From Clostridia bacterium (GTDB taxonomy: Bacteria > Bacillota > Clostridia > Oscillospirales > Acutalibacteraceae), in NCBI GenBank assembly GCA_017517865.1, contig JAFWYB010000045.1, forward strand, positions 1-41,234: DNA of 41,234 nucleotides. The letters are read 5' to 3'. The translations under genes and the position numbers were made by a program. Positions within the stretch are counted from its first letter, which is position 1, and every line of letters begins with the position of its first letter. Of the stretch, positions 14,590 to 22,677 are shown piece after piece. The notes beneath the pieces are model-generated. The model saw only the letters and a list, made by a program, of their open reading frames with translations, was not told where the DNA came from and made no database searches.

Positions 14590-15849
14590 ATGAAAAGCTA
14601 TGATGTTGTTGTAATCGGCGGCGGCCCTGCAGGCCTCGCGGCAGCCATCAGCGCAAAGCAAAACGGCGCTTCGGTTCTTCTTGTTGAACGAGAAGCAAGG
14701 CTCGGCGGTATTCTTAAGCAGTGTATTCACGACGGCTTCGGCCTTGTAAGATTTAAAGAAAAGCTTTCCGGCCCCGAATACGCCGAAAGATTCACCGAGC
14801 TTTTTGAAGAAGAAAAAATCGACTCTCTCACTCTCACCTTTGTTACAAGAATTGAAAAGGAAAAAGACGGCTTCAGAGTAGTGCTCGTAAACCGTAACGG
14901 TGTTGAGGCTGTTTTTACAAAAGCGCTTGTTCTTGCAACCGGTTGCCGTGAAAGAACGGCTAAGCAGGTTATGATTCACGGAACGAGGCCCTCGGGTGTT
15001 TTCACCGCGGGCACCGCACAGCACTTCACCAATCTTTTAGGTGTTATGCCCGCTAAAAAATGTGTAATTCTCGGCAGCGGTGACATCGGTCTGATTATGG
15101 CAAGACGCCTCACCCTCGAAGGCGCCGAGGTTCTCGGTGTATACGAAGCAAAAAGCACTCCCTCCGGTCTTACAAGAAACATTCATCAGTGCCTTAACGA
15201 CTATAATATTCCCCTTCACCTCTCCCACACGGTTACAAGGGTTTTCGGCGAGGACAGACTCACAGCTGTAGAAATTTCAAGGGTTGACGAAAGAATGACC
15301 CCCATTGAGGGCACCGAAACAATTATCGAATGTGACGCTCTCATCCTTTCGGTAGGTCTTATCCCCGAAAACGAGCTTGCCGAAGCTCTTTCGGTAAAGC
15401 TTGACCCCCGAACAAAGGGTCCTGCCGTAAACGGTCAGCTGATGACAAGCATTGACGGAATTTTCTCCTGCGGTAATGCTCTTCATGTAAATGACCTTGT
15501 TGACTATGTTTCCGAAAGCGGTGAAATCGCAGGTAAAAATGCGGCACTTTACTGTAAAGCACAGCGAAAGGAAATTGACATCAGCATTTCGGATAAGCTT
15601 CTTTATGCCGTACCCCAGAAGCTCGACCTGAATAAAGATAACAGCAAAACCACTCTTTACTTCCGCAGCCGCGATGTGCTTAACGGTTGCACCTTCACAA
15701 TCAAAAAAGACGGTGAACCCGTATTTTCAAAGAAATATGCTTTTCTGAGACCTCCCGAAATGGAAAATCTGATTATAGATTTTTCCTCAATGAGTCTCAA
15801 CGAAAATTCAAAAATAGAACTTGATATCGAGGTGAAGAACAATGCGTGA
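14590..15849 (+). CDS. NAD(P)/FAD-dependent oxidoreductase
   Basis: 419 aa, two dinucleotide folds: FAD at residues 4-33 (DVVVIGGGPAGLAAAISAKQ) and NAD at about 155-185 (CVILGSGDIGLIMARRL), with the second FAD motif DGIFSCGNALHVNDLVDYV near 300. A C-terminal beta domain of about 75 residues follows. AAGGAGG stands before ATG. In clostridial genomes this protein type sits between GlpA-like and DUF1667 genes and is thought to pass electrons from the dehydrogenase to NAD or a carrier. Overlaps the next gene by 8 bases, indicating coupled translation. Confidence 0.9.
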   Translation: MKSYDVVVIGGGPAGLAAAISAKQNGASVLLVEREARLGGILKQCIHDGFGLVRFKEKLSGPEYAERFTELFEEEKIDSLTLTFVTRIEKEKDGFRVVLVNRNGVEAVFTKALVLATGCRERTAKQVMIHGTRPSGVFTAGTAQHFTNLLGVMPAKKCVILGSGDIGLIMARRLTLEGAEVLGVYEAKSTPSGLTRNIHQCLNDYNIPLHLSHTVTRVFGEDRLTAVEISRVDERMTPIEGTETIIECDALILSVGLIPENELAEALSVKLDPRTKGPAVNGQLMTSIDGIFSCGNALHVNDLVDYVSESGEIAGKNAALYCKAQRKEIDISISDKLLYAVPQKLDLNKDNSKTTLYFRSRDVLNGCTFTIKKDGEPVFSKKYAFLRPPEMENLIIDFSSMSLNENSKIELDIEVKNNA

Positions 15850-16204
15850 ACTTGTATGCATAGTCTGTCCCAGAGGCTGCAGTCTCACAATTGAAGGTGA
15901 AGGCGAAGGCATAAGCGTCAGCGGTAATTTCTGTAAAAAAGGCAAGGACTTTGCCGTTTCCGAAATGACCGAGCCCAAGCGCACAATCTGCACCACCGTA
16001 AAAACCGCCTACCCCCAATGCCCCGTTCTTCCCGTAAAGGTTTCTGCCGATATACCCAAGGACAAAATATTTGAAGTAATGGCAGAAATAAACAAAATCA
16101 CGGTTAACAAGAAAATTGCAAGAGGCGATGCTGTAATTGAAAATGTTCTCGGTCTGAACGTTGATGTTATTGCAACAAGCTCTATGCTGCTGAAGCTTAA
16201 TTAA
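15842..16204 (+). CDS. DUF1667 iron-sulfur protein
   Basis: 120 aa. The N-terminal cluster motif is C6-x2-C9-x3-C13 with C31 (LVCIVCPRGCSL; GNFCKKG), resembling the [4Fe-4S] site of molybdopterin oxidoreductases without the rest of that enzyme. C-terminal part reads VLPVKVSADIPKDKIFEVM and INKITVNKKIARGDAVIENVLG, typical of the family. It begins inside the preceding gene, so the two products probably form one complex with the GlpA-like subunit, in electron transfer. The exact acceptor is unknown. Confidence 0.92.
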   Translation: MRELVCIVCPRGCSLTIEGEGEGISVSGNFCKKGKDFAVSEMTEPKRTICTTVKTAYPQCPVLPVKVSADIPKDKIFEVMAEINKITVNKKIARGDAVIENVLGLNVDVIATSSMLLKLN

Positions 16205-16222
16205 CGGGAAGGAGTGAGCTCT

Positions 16223-17791
16223 TTGGATAATCCTCTTATTCTTACCTTTGATGTCGGCACTCAGAGTGCCCGTTGTCTGCTTGTTAAAACGGATGGCAGC
16301 TTTGAAGACATTCATCAGGTAAAATACGAAACGCCCTATTACTCTCCCAACCCCGGCTGGGCAGAGCAGAAGGCCGACTTTTACTACGAGCAGATCTGCG
16401 AGGCAGGAAAGATTATAGCGGAAAGAAACAAGGATAAGCTGGACAGGGTTATTGCCGTAACTCTTACGGTCATCAGAGATACCGTTCTCTGTCTCGATAA
16501 GGACAACAAGCCGCTGAGAGATATTATTCTGTGGCTTGACAAGCGTCAGGCAGATTTCAACGATCCCTTCCCCTTATACAAGAAGGCCCTTTTCAAGCTT
16601 GTAGGCATGGGAGAAGCCACAAAAATTATTTATCAGGCCTCTGTATGCAACTGGGTTATGCAGTATCAGCCTGAAATCTGGGAAAAAACCGCAAAATATG
16701 TTATGCTTCCGACTTATCTTAACTACAGAATAACGGGTAATCTTGTTGACAGCGAAGCAAATATGATAGGTCACATTCCCTTTGACTATCAGAAGCGTGT
16801 ATGGAGAAGTAAAAACAATCTTAACCGCTGTATCTGCGATGTACCCTCAGATAAATGCTGTGACCTGGTTAAGTCCGGAGAGGAGCTCGGAAAGATTTCA
16901 AAGGAATTTTCGGAAAAAACGGGCATCCCCGAGGGACTTCCTTTAATCGCCACCGGCTCTGACAAGGGGTGCGAAACCGTAGGCCTTTCCGTTGTACATA
17001 AAAATCAGGCCGCAATTTCTCTGGGCACAACCGCCACCGTTCAGCTTGCGCTCAAAAATTACGTTGAGCCTCAGAGATTTATGCCCGCCTATCCCGCGGT
17101 ACCCAATGATATGTTCAACCCCGAAATAGAGATTTACAGAGGCTTCTGGCTTATATCCTGGTTTATAAACGAATTCGGTGCCAAGGATGAGATGGAGGCT
17201 AAGGAGCTCGGCATTCACACGGAAAAGCTTCTTGACGAAAAAATCAAAGAGCTTCCGCCGGGCTGTGACGGACTTCTTCTTCAGCCCTATTGGACTCCGG
17301 GTGTAATCAACCCGACCTCAAAGGGAGCCGTAATAGGCTTTTCCGACCATCATACAAGGTACCACCTCTACAGAGCTATTATTGAAGGTCTCGGCTTTGA
17401 GCTTTATCACTCCCTTAAAAATATGGAAAAGCGTGCAAAGCTCAACATTGATGAGGTTTATATAGCCGGCGGCGGTGCAAGAAGTGACATTGTCTGTCAG
17501 ATTTTTGCAGACATTATCGGTCTTCCCGTGAAAACAATTCAGACACACGAGGCCTGCTCAATAGGTGCTTCAATGGTTGCCTTTATCTCAAAGGGCGTTT
17601 TCAAGGACTACGATGATGCCATCGCAAGTATGGTTCACAACAAAAAGGTGTTTGTGCCTAATGAAGAAAACCACAAGGCCTATATGGTAATTTACAAGAG
17701 TGCCTACAGCAAAATTTTCGGCAGTCTTGAGCATATTTATAAAAAGACAATCAAACTCACCAAAAGATTCGAAAGGAGACAAAAAATATGA
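16223..17791 (+). CDS. FGGY-family carbohydrate (polyol) kinase
   Basis: 522 aa from TTG 16223, 8 bases after GGAAGGAG; a GTG at 16214 overlaps that site and is rejected. N-terminal ATPase loop LTFDVGTQSARCLLV, the substrate-side LWLDKRQ, the second-domain phosphate loop ISLGTTATVQL and adenosine motif IAGGGARSDIV are all visible. FGGY kinases phosphorylate sugars or polyols at a terminal hydroxyl. Sequence alone does not fix the substrate: glycerol kinases are near this length, as are erythritol kinases. Context with a polyol-phosphate-type dehydrogenase suggests a glycerol-like or tetritol-like compound. Confidence 0.9.
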   Translation: MDNPLILTFDVGTQSARCLLVKTDGSFEDIHQVKYETPYYSPNPGWAEQKADFYYEQICEAGKIIAERNKDKLDRVIAVTLTVIRDTVLCLDKDNKPLRDIILWLDKRQADFNDPFPLYKKALFKLVGMGEATKIIYQASVCNWVMQYQPEIWEKTAKYVMLPTYLNYRITGNLVDSEANMIGHIPFDYQKRVWRSKNNLNRCICDVPSDKCCDLVKSGEELGKISKEFSEKTGIPEGLPLIATGSDKGCETVGLSVVHKNQAAISLGTTATVQLALKNYVEPQRFMPAYPAVPNDMFNPEIEIYRGFWLISWFINEFGAKDEMEAKELGIHTEKLLDEKIKELPPGCDGLLLQPYWTPGVINPTSKGAVIGFSDHHTRYHLYRAIIEGLGFELYHSLKNMEKRAKLNIDEVYIAGGGARSDIVCQIFADIIGLPVKTIQTHEACSIGASMVAFISKGVFKDYDDAIASMVHNKKVFVPNEENHKAYMVIYKSAYSKIFGSLEHIYKKTIKLTKRFERRQKI

Positions 17792-19539
17792 GTACAAAGC
17801 CTTACAAAGGATTCGAGCCCAAATGGCTTCTTACACCCGCCCCCGAGGGCAGCTACCGTTCAATTTTCCGTTGGGGTGACCCTAACTTCTTCAAGTATCC
17901 CAAGGAATCGCTCTACAAGCTTATGAAGGAAACCTTCAAAATGACCGACGAGGATTTCAAGGAATATACCGACGATATCGGCTTTGACCAGGTTGACCTT
18001 TCAAGCGTTCCCTCAAAAATCGACGAAAAGCACATTGCGGCTCTCAAGAAAATTGTAGGCGACGACTTTGTTACTACCGGAGACTATCAGCGTCTTTCCG
18101 TTGCCTACGGTGCAACAGCCTACGACCTTCTCAGGCTCCGCCATAAAATATTCGAAAACATCCCCGACGTTGTTGTTTATCCCGATACAACAGAGCACGT
18201 TGAAAAAATTGTAAAGTATGCGGTAGAAAATAAAATCCCTCTTTATGTTTACGGCGGCGGCAGCTCCGTTACAAGAGGTATGGAAGCAGTCAAGGGCGGC
18301 ATCACTCTTGATATGAGAAAGCGCTTCAACAAGCTTATCTCCTTCAACGAAACCGACCAGACCGTCACCGTTCAGGCAGGTATGTCAGGCCCCGATCTTG
18401 AAAATATGCTTCAGAATGCCCCGACGACCCTCGGTGCAAAGCGTGCATACACCTGCGGCCACTTTCCCCAGTCATTTGAATACAGCTCGGTAGGCGGCTG
18501 GACAGTTACAAGAGGCGCAGGCCAGAACAGTACATATTACGGCACAATTGCAGACATCGTGCTTTCTCAGAAATATGCAACTCCTATCGGCACAATCAGA
18601 ACTCCTCACTACCCGAGAGAAGCAACGGGCCCCGACCTTAATCAGATTATGATGGGTTCAGAGGGTACCTTCGGTGTTCTTACAGAGGTTACTCTCAAGG
18701 TCTGCCGTTGGATGCCCGAAAACCGCAAGCGTTTCTCGTATATGTTCAAGAACTGGGAAATCGCTATGGATGCCGCAAGAGAAATGATGCAGTGCGAAAG
18801 CGGTTATTCTTCCGTATTCCGCCTTTCAGACCCCGAAGAGACCCACCTTATGCTGAAGCTTTACAACGTTGACGAAACGCCTCTGCAGCCGATTCTCGAC
18901 AAATTAGGCTATAAGGATATGGAACGCTGTCTCTTCCTCGGATTTACAGACGGCGAAAAGGGATTTTCAAAGAATGTTGCAAAGAACATCAACAAAATCG
19001 CTCTCAAGCACGGCGGTATGCCTATGACGGGCTTTGTATGCAAGAGCTGGGAAAAGGGCCGCTTCAACGACCCCTATCTGCGCGATTCAATGATGGACTT
19101 CAGCGTTGTAACCGATACTCTTGAATGTACCGTTACATGGTCAAATATGGCTCAGGTGCACCGCGACGTTAGAAAGGTTTGCCACGCACTTCCCAACACG
19201 GTTGTAACAACACATATGTCACACTGCTATCCTCAGGGAGCCAACCTCTATTTCATCTTCATCACAAAGATGAACGACGAAAAAGCATTCAAGGCGTATC
19301 ACACAACAATTCTCGATGCAATTCAGAAATCAGGTGCGGCAATTTCCCACCATCACGGCATCGGTAAAATGTTTGCACCGTGGCTTGAGGGCTACATCGG
19401 CGAAAAGGAATACGGTGTATTCAAGGTGCTCAAGGACTACTTTGACCCAGATTACCTTATGAATCCCGGCGGAACAATCGGCCTTGACCTTGAGCCCGAG
19501 GAAAAGAAGTTCCTCAACGAACGCAAGGATTACAGATAA
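17788..19539 (+). CDS. FAD-binding oxidoreductase of the alkyl-dihydroxyacetonephosphate synthase (AGPS) type
   Basis: 583 aa; starts at ATGA overlapping the kinase stop. A PCMH-type FAD domain covers about residues 110-300 (DVVVYPDTTEHVEKIVKY, YGGGSSVTRGM, GSEGTFGVLTEVTLKV). The C-terminal substrate domain carries the triple His of AGPS, H521-H-H523 in SHHHGIGK, and ends LMNPGGTIGL. AGPS swaps the acyl chain of acyl-DHAP for a fatty alcohol; glycolate/lactate-type oxidases share the fold but generally not HHHGIG. Its place in an operon with a polyol kinase and GlpA-like genes ties it to DHAP or a related phosphate ester. Whether it makes an ether bond or just oxidises a substrate is open. 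Confidence 0.85.
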   Translation: MSTKPYKGFEPKWLLTPAPEGSYRSIFRWGDPNFFKYPKESLYKLMKETFKMTDEDFKEYTDDIGFDQVDLSSVPSKIDEKHIAALKKIVGDDFVTTGDYQRLSVAYGATAYDLLRLRHKIFENIPDVVVYPDTTEHVEKIVKYAVENKIPLYVYGGGSSVTRGMEAVKGGITLDMRKRFNKLISFNETDQTVTVQAGMSGPDLENMLQNAPTTLGAKRAYTCGHFPQSFEYSSVGGWTVTRGAGQNSTYYGTIADIVLSQKYATPIGTIRTPHYPREATGPDLNQIMMGSEGTFGVLTEVTLKVCRWMPENRKRFSYMFKNWEIAMDAAREMMQCESGYSSVFRLSDPEETHLMLKLYNVDETPLQPILDKLGYKDMERCLFLGFTDGEKGFSKNVAKNINKIALKHGGMPMTGFVCKSWEKGRFNDPYLRDSMMDFSVVTDTLECTVTWSNMAQVHRDVRKVCHALPNTVVTTHMSHCYPQGANLYFIFITKMNDEKAFKAYHTTILDAIQKSGAAISHHHGIGKMFAPWLEGYIGEKEYGVFKVLKDYFDPDYLMNPGGTIGLDLEPEEKKFLNERKDYR

Positions 19540-19553
19540 GTTTTAAATTAAGG

Positions 19554-19585
19554 GAGCTGCAAAAAACGAAAGTTTTTTGCAGCTC
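19554..19585. terminator. Strong bidirectional terminator
   Basis: Perfect 14-bp stem GAGCTGCAAAAAAC 19554-19567 with GTTTTTTGCAGCTC 19572-19585, GAAA tetraloop, then ATTTGTTATTT. Separates the operon from the converging Fic gene and overlaps the Fic stop codon. Confidence 0.93.
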
Positions 19586-20636
19586 ATTTGTTATTTACTT
19601 TCCAATATCCGAAGCGTTTTCCGCCTTCTCGTGAGATAATTCCCTTTGCTTTTAATGAATCAATTGTACGTTTCACAGTTCTGGAAGATTTGTTTATTGA
19701 TGATGCAATTCTTTCCTGTGTTATTTGCGGATCGGTTTTTATGAGCTCCAGTATAACAGATTCGTCCAAAGTGACATCCAAAGTGACATTTTTTGAATTG
19801 TCGTGGCACTTTGGATCCTCTAAAGTGCCACTGATATGCAAATATCTGTTCTTTAACTCGTTCTTTTCCCCGAACAACAGATTTCTCAAAAAAGCTTCAA
19901 GATATTCTGTAGTTTCGTGAACACCCTTCTGCAGGTTGGTGTAATTTGCTCTGACGAGGGCGTTGCGGAAGTACCATGCGTTTTCAGCGAAAATATCATT
20001 TGCAACATCAAAGCCGAGTGTTCGCAGATATTTTATAAAGAAAACTGCAGTTGTTCTGGTGTTGCCTTCGGAAAAAACATGAATCTGCCAAAGACGGGAA
20101 ATAAAAACAGCAAGGTGTTTTATTGTTTGCTCCAAGGAAAGATTCTTATAACTGAAGTCACGCTCTTGCGAAATATCGTAATCAAGAGTCGCTCTTAAAT
20201 CTGAAGCACCGCCATACATAACGGTATCACCGTCAAGAACCCATTCGGATTTGCTTATGTTATAATCTCTGATTTTGCCTGCATGCTTGTAAACACCTTC
20301 AAAAAGTCTTGCATGAATTGATATATACTGTGCAGGGGACATAACAAAGGACTTTTCTGAAATCAGATGTGCAATACGCACTGAAACCTTGTCTGCTTCT
20401 TCCGTTCTGTCATTTCCTGTATGGGATATATTCTCCTTATAATAGCTGTGAATAAGACGGTCGGCTTCTTCAAAAGTGATGTCTCCTTCGATGTTTCTTT
20501 TTGCTGTATCTATCAGATAGTCACTTGTTTTAAGCCCGTCTACAGCCTGAAGACCAATCGCTGTATGCCAGGCGTAGACTTTTTCTTTTTTCTGAGGCTC
20601 TTTTTCCCTTAGGTACACTTCAAATATATCGTTCAT
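19584..20636 (-). CDS. Fic family protein with C-terminal winged helix
   Basis: 350 aa. The Fic core is at residues about 100-265 with the active-site loop HVFSEGNTRT (186-195); the catalytic His186 is kept, Pro is replaced by Val, and GNTR replaces GNGR as in many clostridial Fic proteins. Fic enzymes transfer AMP or similar groups to protein hydroxyls. About 285-350 is a winged helix (PQITQERIASSINKSSRTVK) that could bind its own promoter. I could not find a clear inhibitory S/T-x3-E-G/N helix. GGAGG precedes ATG; the promoter and first codons lie in the duplicated cassette. The adjacent gene debris suggests acquired DNA. Confidence 0.92.
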   Translation of the reverse strand: MNDIFEVYLREKEPQKKEKVYAWHTAIGLQAVDGLKTSDYLIDTAKRNIEGDITFEEADRLIHSYYKENISHTGNDRTEEADKVSVRIAHLISEKSFVMSPAQYISIHARLFEGVYKHAGKIRDYNISKSEWVLDGDTVMYGGASDLRATLDYDISQERDFSYKNLSLEQTIKHLAVFISRLWQIHVFSEGNTRTTAVFFIKYLRTLGFDVANDIFAENAWYFRNALVRANYTNLQKGVHETTEYLEAFLRNLLFGEKNELKNRYLHISGTLEDPKCHDNSKNVTLDVTLDESVILELIKTDPQITQERIASSINKSSRTVKRTIDSLKAKGIISREGGKRFGYWKVNNK

Positions 20637-20755
20637 TTTTTCCTCCGATATAATTTAATTACTCAATAATTATACCATACATTGCAAAATAAATCCATAT
20701 TTTATAAGCAATTAGTTTGGTTGTTGTCGGTAGTTTATCTTGAGAACGGCAAATG
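20614..20755. repeat. 142-bp duplicated promoter cassette, copy B
   Basis: Counterpart of 12113-12254. It contains the Fic promoter (extended -10, TATAAT on the minus strand at 20674-20669), GGAGG and the first six Fic codons. Since the cassette fits the Fic gene without a leader problem, this is probably the parent copy. Confidence 0.92.
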
Positions 20756-20770
20756 CAGTAACATTTCAGC

Positions 20771-20917
20771 TTAACCTTTTATAAACGTATCATACGCAAA
20801 CCTCGCACCAAACCTGAACCCTGATATAAAACTACCAGAATTACTTATACTTGAAAACTCATTGTGAGCATTCACATAATTTGCAAACAGCTCTTTTTCC
20901 TTTTCGGGTACAGAAAC
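20771..20917 (-). pseudogene. C-terminal remnant of a small DUF6809-like protein
   Basis: Minus-strand frame of 48 codons with no start, ending SNSGSFISGFRFGARFAYDT then TAA. The S-F-x-x-G-F-x-x-G-A-R ending is typical of small proteins on clostridial mobile elements (DUF6809-like). An in-frame stop lies immediately upstream at 20918-20920, so only the tail survives. Confidence 0.42.
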
Positions 20918-21235
20918 TTAAGCAGCTTTATTTGGCTTTTGGCTGACGCTGACATTCTTCCTGTTGAAACGGAGCTTTTAGTTTTAAAGAAGGATTTTGA
21001 AATAGAAGAGATTATGCTCGACGGCAATTTCCCGACGGCGCTTCTTGTCTGTGAGCTTGTTCCCGGTGCACTTGACGGCAGAAGGCGGATGTATATTCCG
21101 AGTACCGCCGCCGACTGCTGTGAGGACATTGCCGCAGTTGAGGCCTTTGACAAGACCTTCGGGCCAAAGGAAAAGAAGCGGATGCCGAGCCAGGAAGAGT
21201 TTTATATCTACAGCCATTCTAACCTGGTCAGATAA
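20864..21235 (+). CDS. Orphan ORF, probably a truncated gene
   Basis: The frame from GTG 20864 gives 123 aa, but the first 20 residues are antisense to the remnant at 20771-20917 and lack a ribosome site. The credible part begins near 20920 (SSFIWLLADADILPVETEL) and runs through EIEEIMLDGNFPTALLVCEL and CCEDIAAVEAFDKTFG to the stop. I do not recognise it. The codon use looks coding, and a terminator follows, so this may be the 3' part of a gene cut at about 20920. Confidence 0.4.
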   Translation: MSIHIICKQLFFLFGYRNLSSFIWLLADADILPVETELLVLKKDFEIEEIMLDGNFPTALLVCELVPGALDGRRRMYIPSTAADCCEDIAAVEAFDKTFGPKEKKRMPSQEEFYIYSHSNLVR

Positions 21236-21246
21236 ACGTAAAAATG

Positions 21247-21278
21247 CCCTTGACTTTTTGATGAGTCAGGGGTGATTT
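21247..21278 (+). terminator. Terminator, CCCCTGAC family copy 4 (imperfect)
   Basis: CCCTTGACT 21247-21255 pairs with AGTCAGGGG 21264-21272 with one mismatch; followed by TGATTTTG. Confidence 0.65.
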
Positions 21279-21290
21279 TGTTGCTATAGG

Positions 21291-21320
21291 TTGAAAACGG
21301 AATAATAAGTATGGTATAAT
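21291..21320 (+). promoter_or_regulatory. Sigma-A promoter of the xyl operon
   Basis: TTGAAA 21291-21296, 18-base spacer, TATAAT 21315-21320 with TGG extension. No XylR gene and no clear operator dyad are visible around it. Confidence 0.75.
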
Positions 21321-21356
21321 CAAAAAGGAAAATAAAACCGAAAAGGAGAAAGCATC

Positions 21357-22667
21357 ATGGAATATTTCAAGTTTGCAGACAAGGTAAGATACGAAGGGAA
21401 GGACAGTAAAAACGCTATGGCCTTCCGATACTACGACAAGGACCGTGTTATCCTCGGTAAAAAGATGAGTGAGCATCTTCCTTTTGCTATGGCGTGGTGG
21501 CATACTCTCGGTGCCTGCGGTGTTGATATGTTCGGTGCAGGTACTGCCGACAAGAGCTTTCTGAGTGAAAAAGCAACAATGGAGCATGCCAGAGCAAAGG
21601 TTGACGCAGGCTTTGAATTTATGAGTAAGCTCGGCATTGAGTATTTCTGCTTCCACGATGTTGACCTTGTTCCCGAGGATGAAGACATAAACGTAACAAA
21701 CGCCCGCCTTGACGAGATATCAGATTACATACTCGTAAAAATGCAGCAAACGGGTATAAAGTGTCTCTGGGGTACTGCAAATATGTTCGGTAACCCCAAG
21801 TTTATGAACGGTGCCGGCAGTACAAACAGTGCTGAGGTTTACTGCTTTGCGGCGGCACAGATCAAAAAGGCTCTCGATATTACCGTCAAGCTCGGCGGTA
21901 AGGGCTACGTTTTCTGGGGTGGCAGAGAGGGCTACGAAAGTCTGCTTAATACCGATGTTAAGTTTGAGCAGGAAAATATTGCAAGACTTATGAAAATGGC
22001 TGTAGATTACGGCAGAAAGATTGGCTTTACAGGTGATTTCTATATTGAGCCCAAGCCCAAGGAGCCTATGAAGCATCAGTACGATTTCGATGCCGCTACC
22101 GCTATCGGCTTCCTTCGTCAGTACGGTCTTGATAAGGATTTCAAGATGAATATTGAGGCTAACCATGCAACTCTTGCGGGTCACACCTTCCAGCACGAGC
22201 TTCGCATTTCAGCTATAAACGGTATGCTCGGCTCAATAGATGCCAATCAGGGTGACCTTCTTTTAGGCTGGGATACAGACGAATTCCCCTTTGACGTTTA
22301 CGAAGCAACAATGTGTATGTATGAGGTAATCAAGGCAGGAGGCCTTACCGGAGGTTTCAATTTTGACGCTAAAAACCGCAGACCCAGCAACACTCCCGAG
22401 GACATGTTCTACGGCCATATTCTTGCTATGGATACCTTTGCTCTCGGTCTTATCAAGGCGGCAGAGATTATCGAAGACGGCAGAATTGATGCTTTCATTA
22501 AGAATAAGTACTCTTCATTCAACGAGGGTATCGGTGAAAAAATCTTAAGTGGTGAAGCAACTCTTGAAGAGCTTTCAGCTTACGCCTGCGAAAAGAGGGT
22601 TACAACAAATCCCGAATCGGGCAGACAGGAATATTTGCAGACGATAGTTAATCAGATTCTTTTTTAA
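21357..22667 (+). CDS. xylA: Xylose isomerase
   Basis: 436 aa, the size of the long (class II) enzymes of Bacillota. It converts D-xylose to D-xylulose in the cytoplasm. Visible marks: catalytic His49 in MAWWHT, FHDVD with H100 and D103, the metal-binding [27 protein letters not shown], and GWDTDEFP. Start has AAAAGGAG 8 bases upstream and its own promoter. Ten bases upstream of xylB in one operon. It provides an entry to the pentose phosphate pathway for xylose released from glycosides or xylo-oligosaccharides. Confidence 0.98.
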   Translation: MEYFKFADKVRYEGKDSKNAMAFRYYDKDRVILGKKMSEHLPFAMAWWHTLGACGVDMFGAGTADKSFLSEKATMEHARAKVDAGFEFMSKLGIEYFCFHDVDLVPEDEDINVTNARLDEISDYILVKMQQTGIKCLWGTANMFGNPKFMNGAGSTNSAEVYCFAAAQIKKALDITVKLGGKGYVFWGGREGYESLLNTDVKFEQENIARLMKMAVDYGRKIGFTGDFYIEPKPKEPMKHQYDFDAATAIGFLRQYGLDKDFKMNIEANHATLAGHTFQHELRISAINGMLGSIDANQGDLLLGWDTDEFPFDVYEATMCMYEVIKAGGLTGGFNFDAKNRRPSNTPEDMFYGHILAMDTFALGLIKAAEIIEDGRIDAFIKNKYSSFNEGIGEKILSGEATLEELSAYACEKRVTTNPESGRQEYLQTIVNQILF

Positions 22668-22677
22668 GAGGTAAGAT

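Noticed and set aside
15797-16315. 172-codon minus-strand frame
   Set aside because: Antisense to DUF1667 and the kinase start; no motif and the plus-strand genes are clear.
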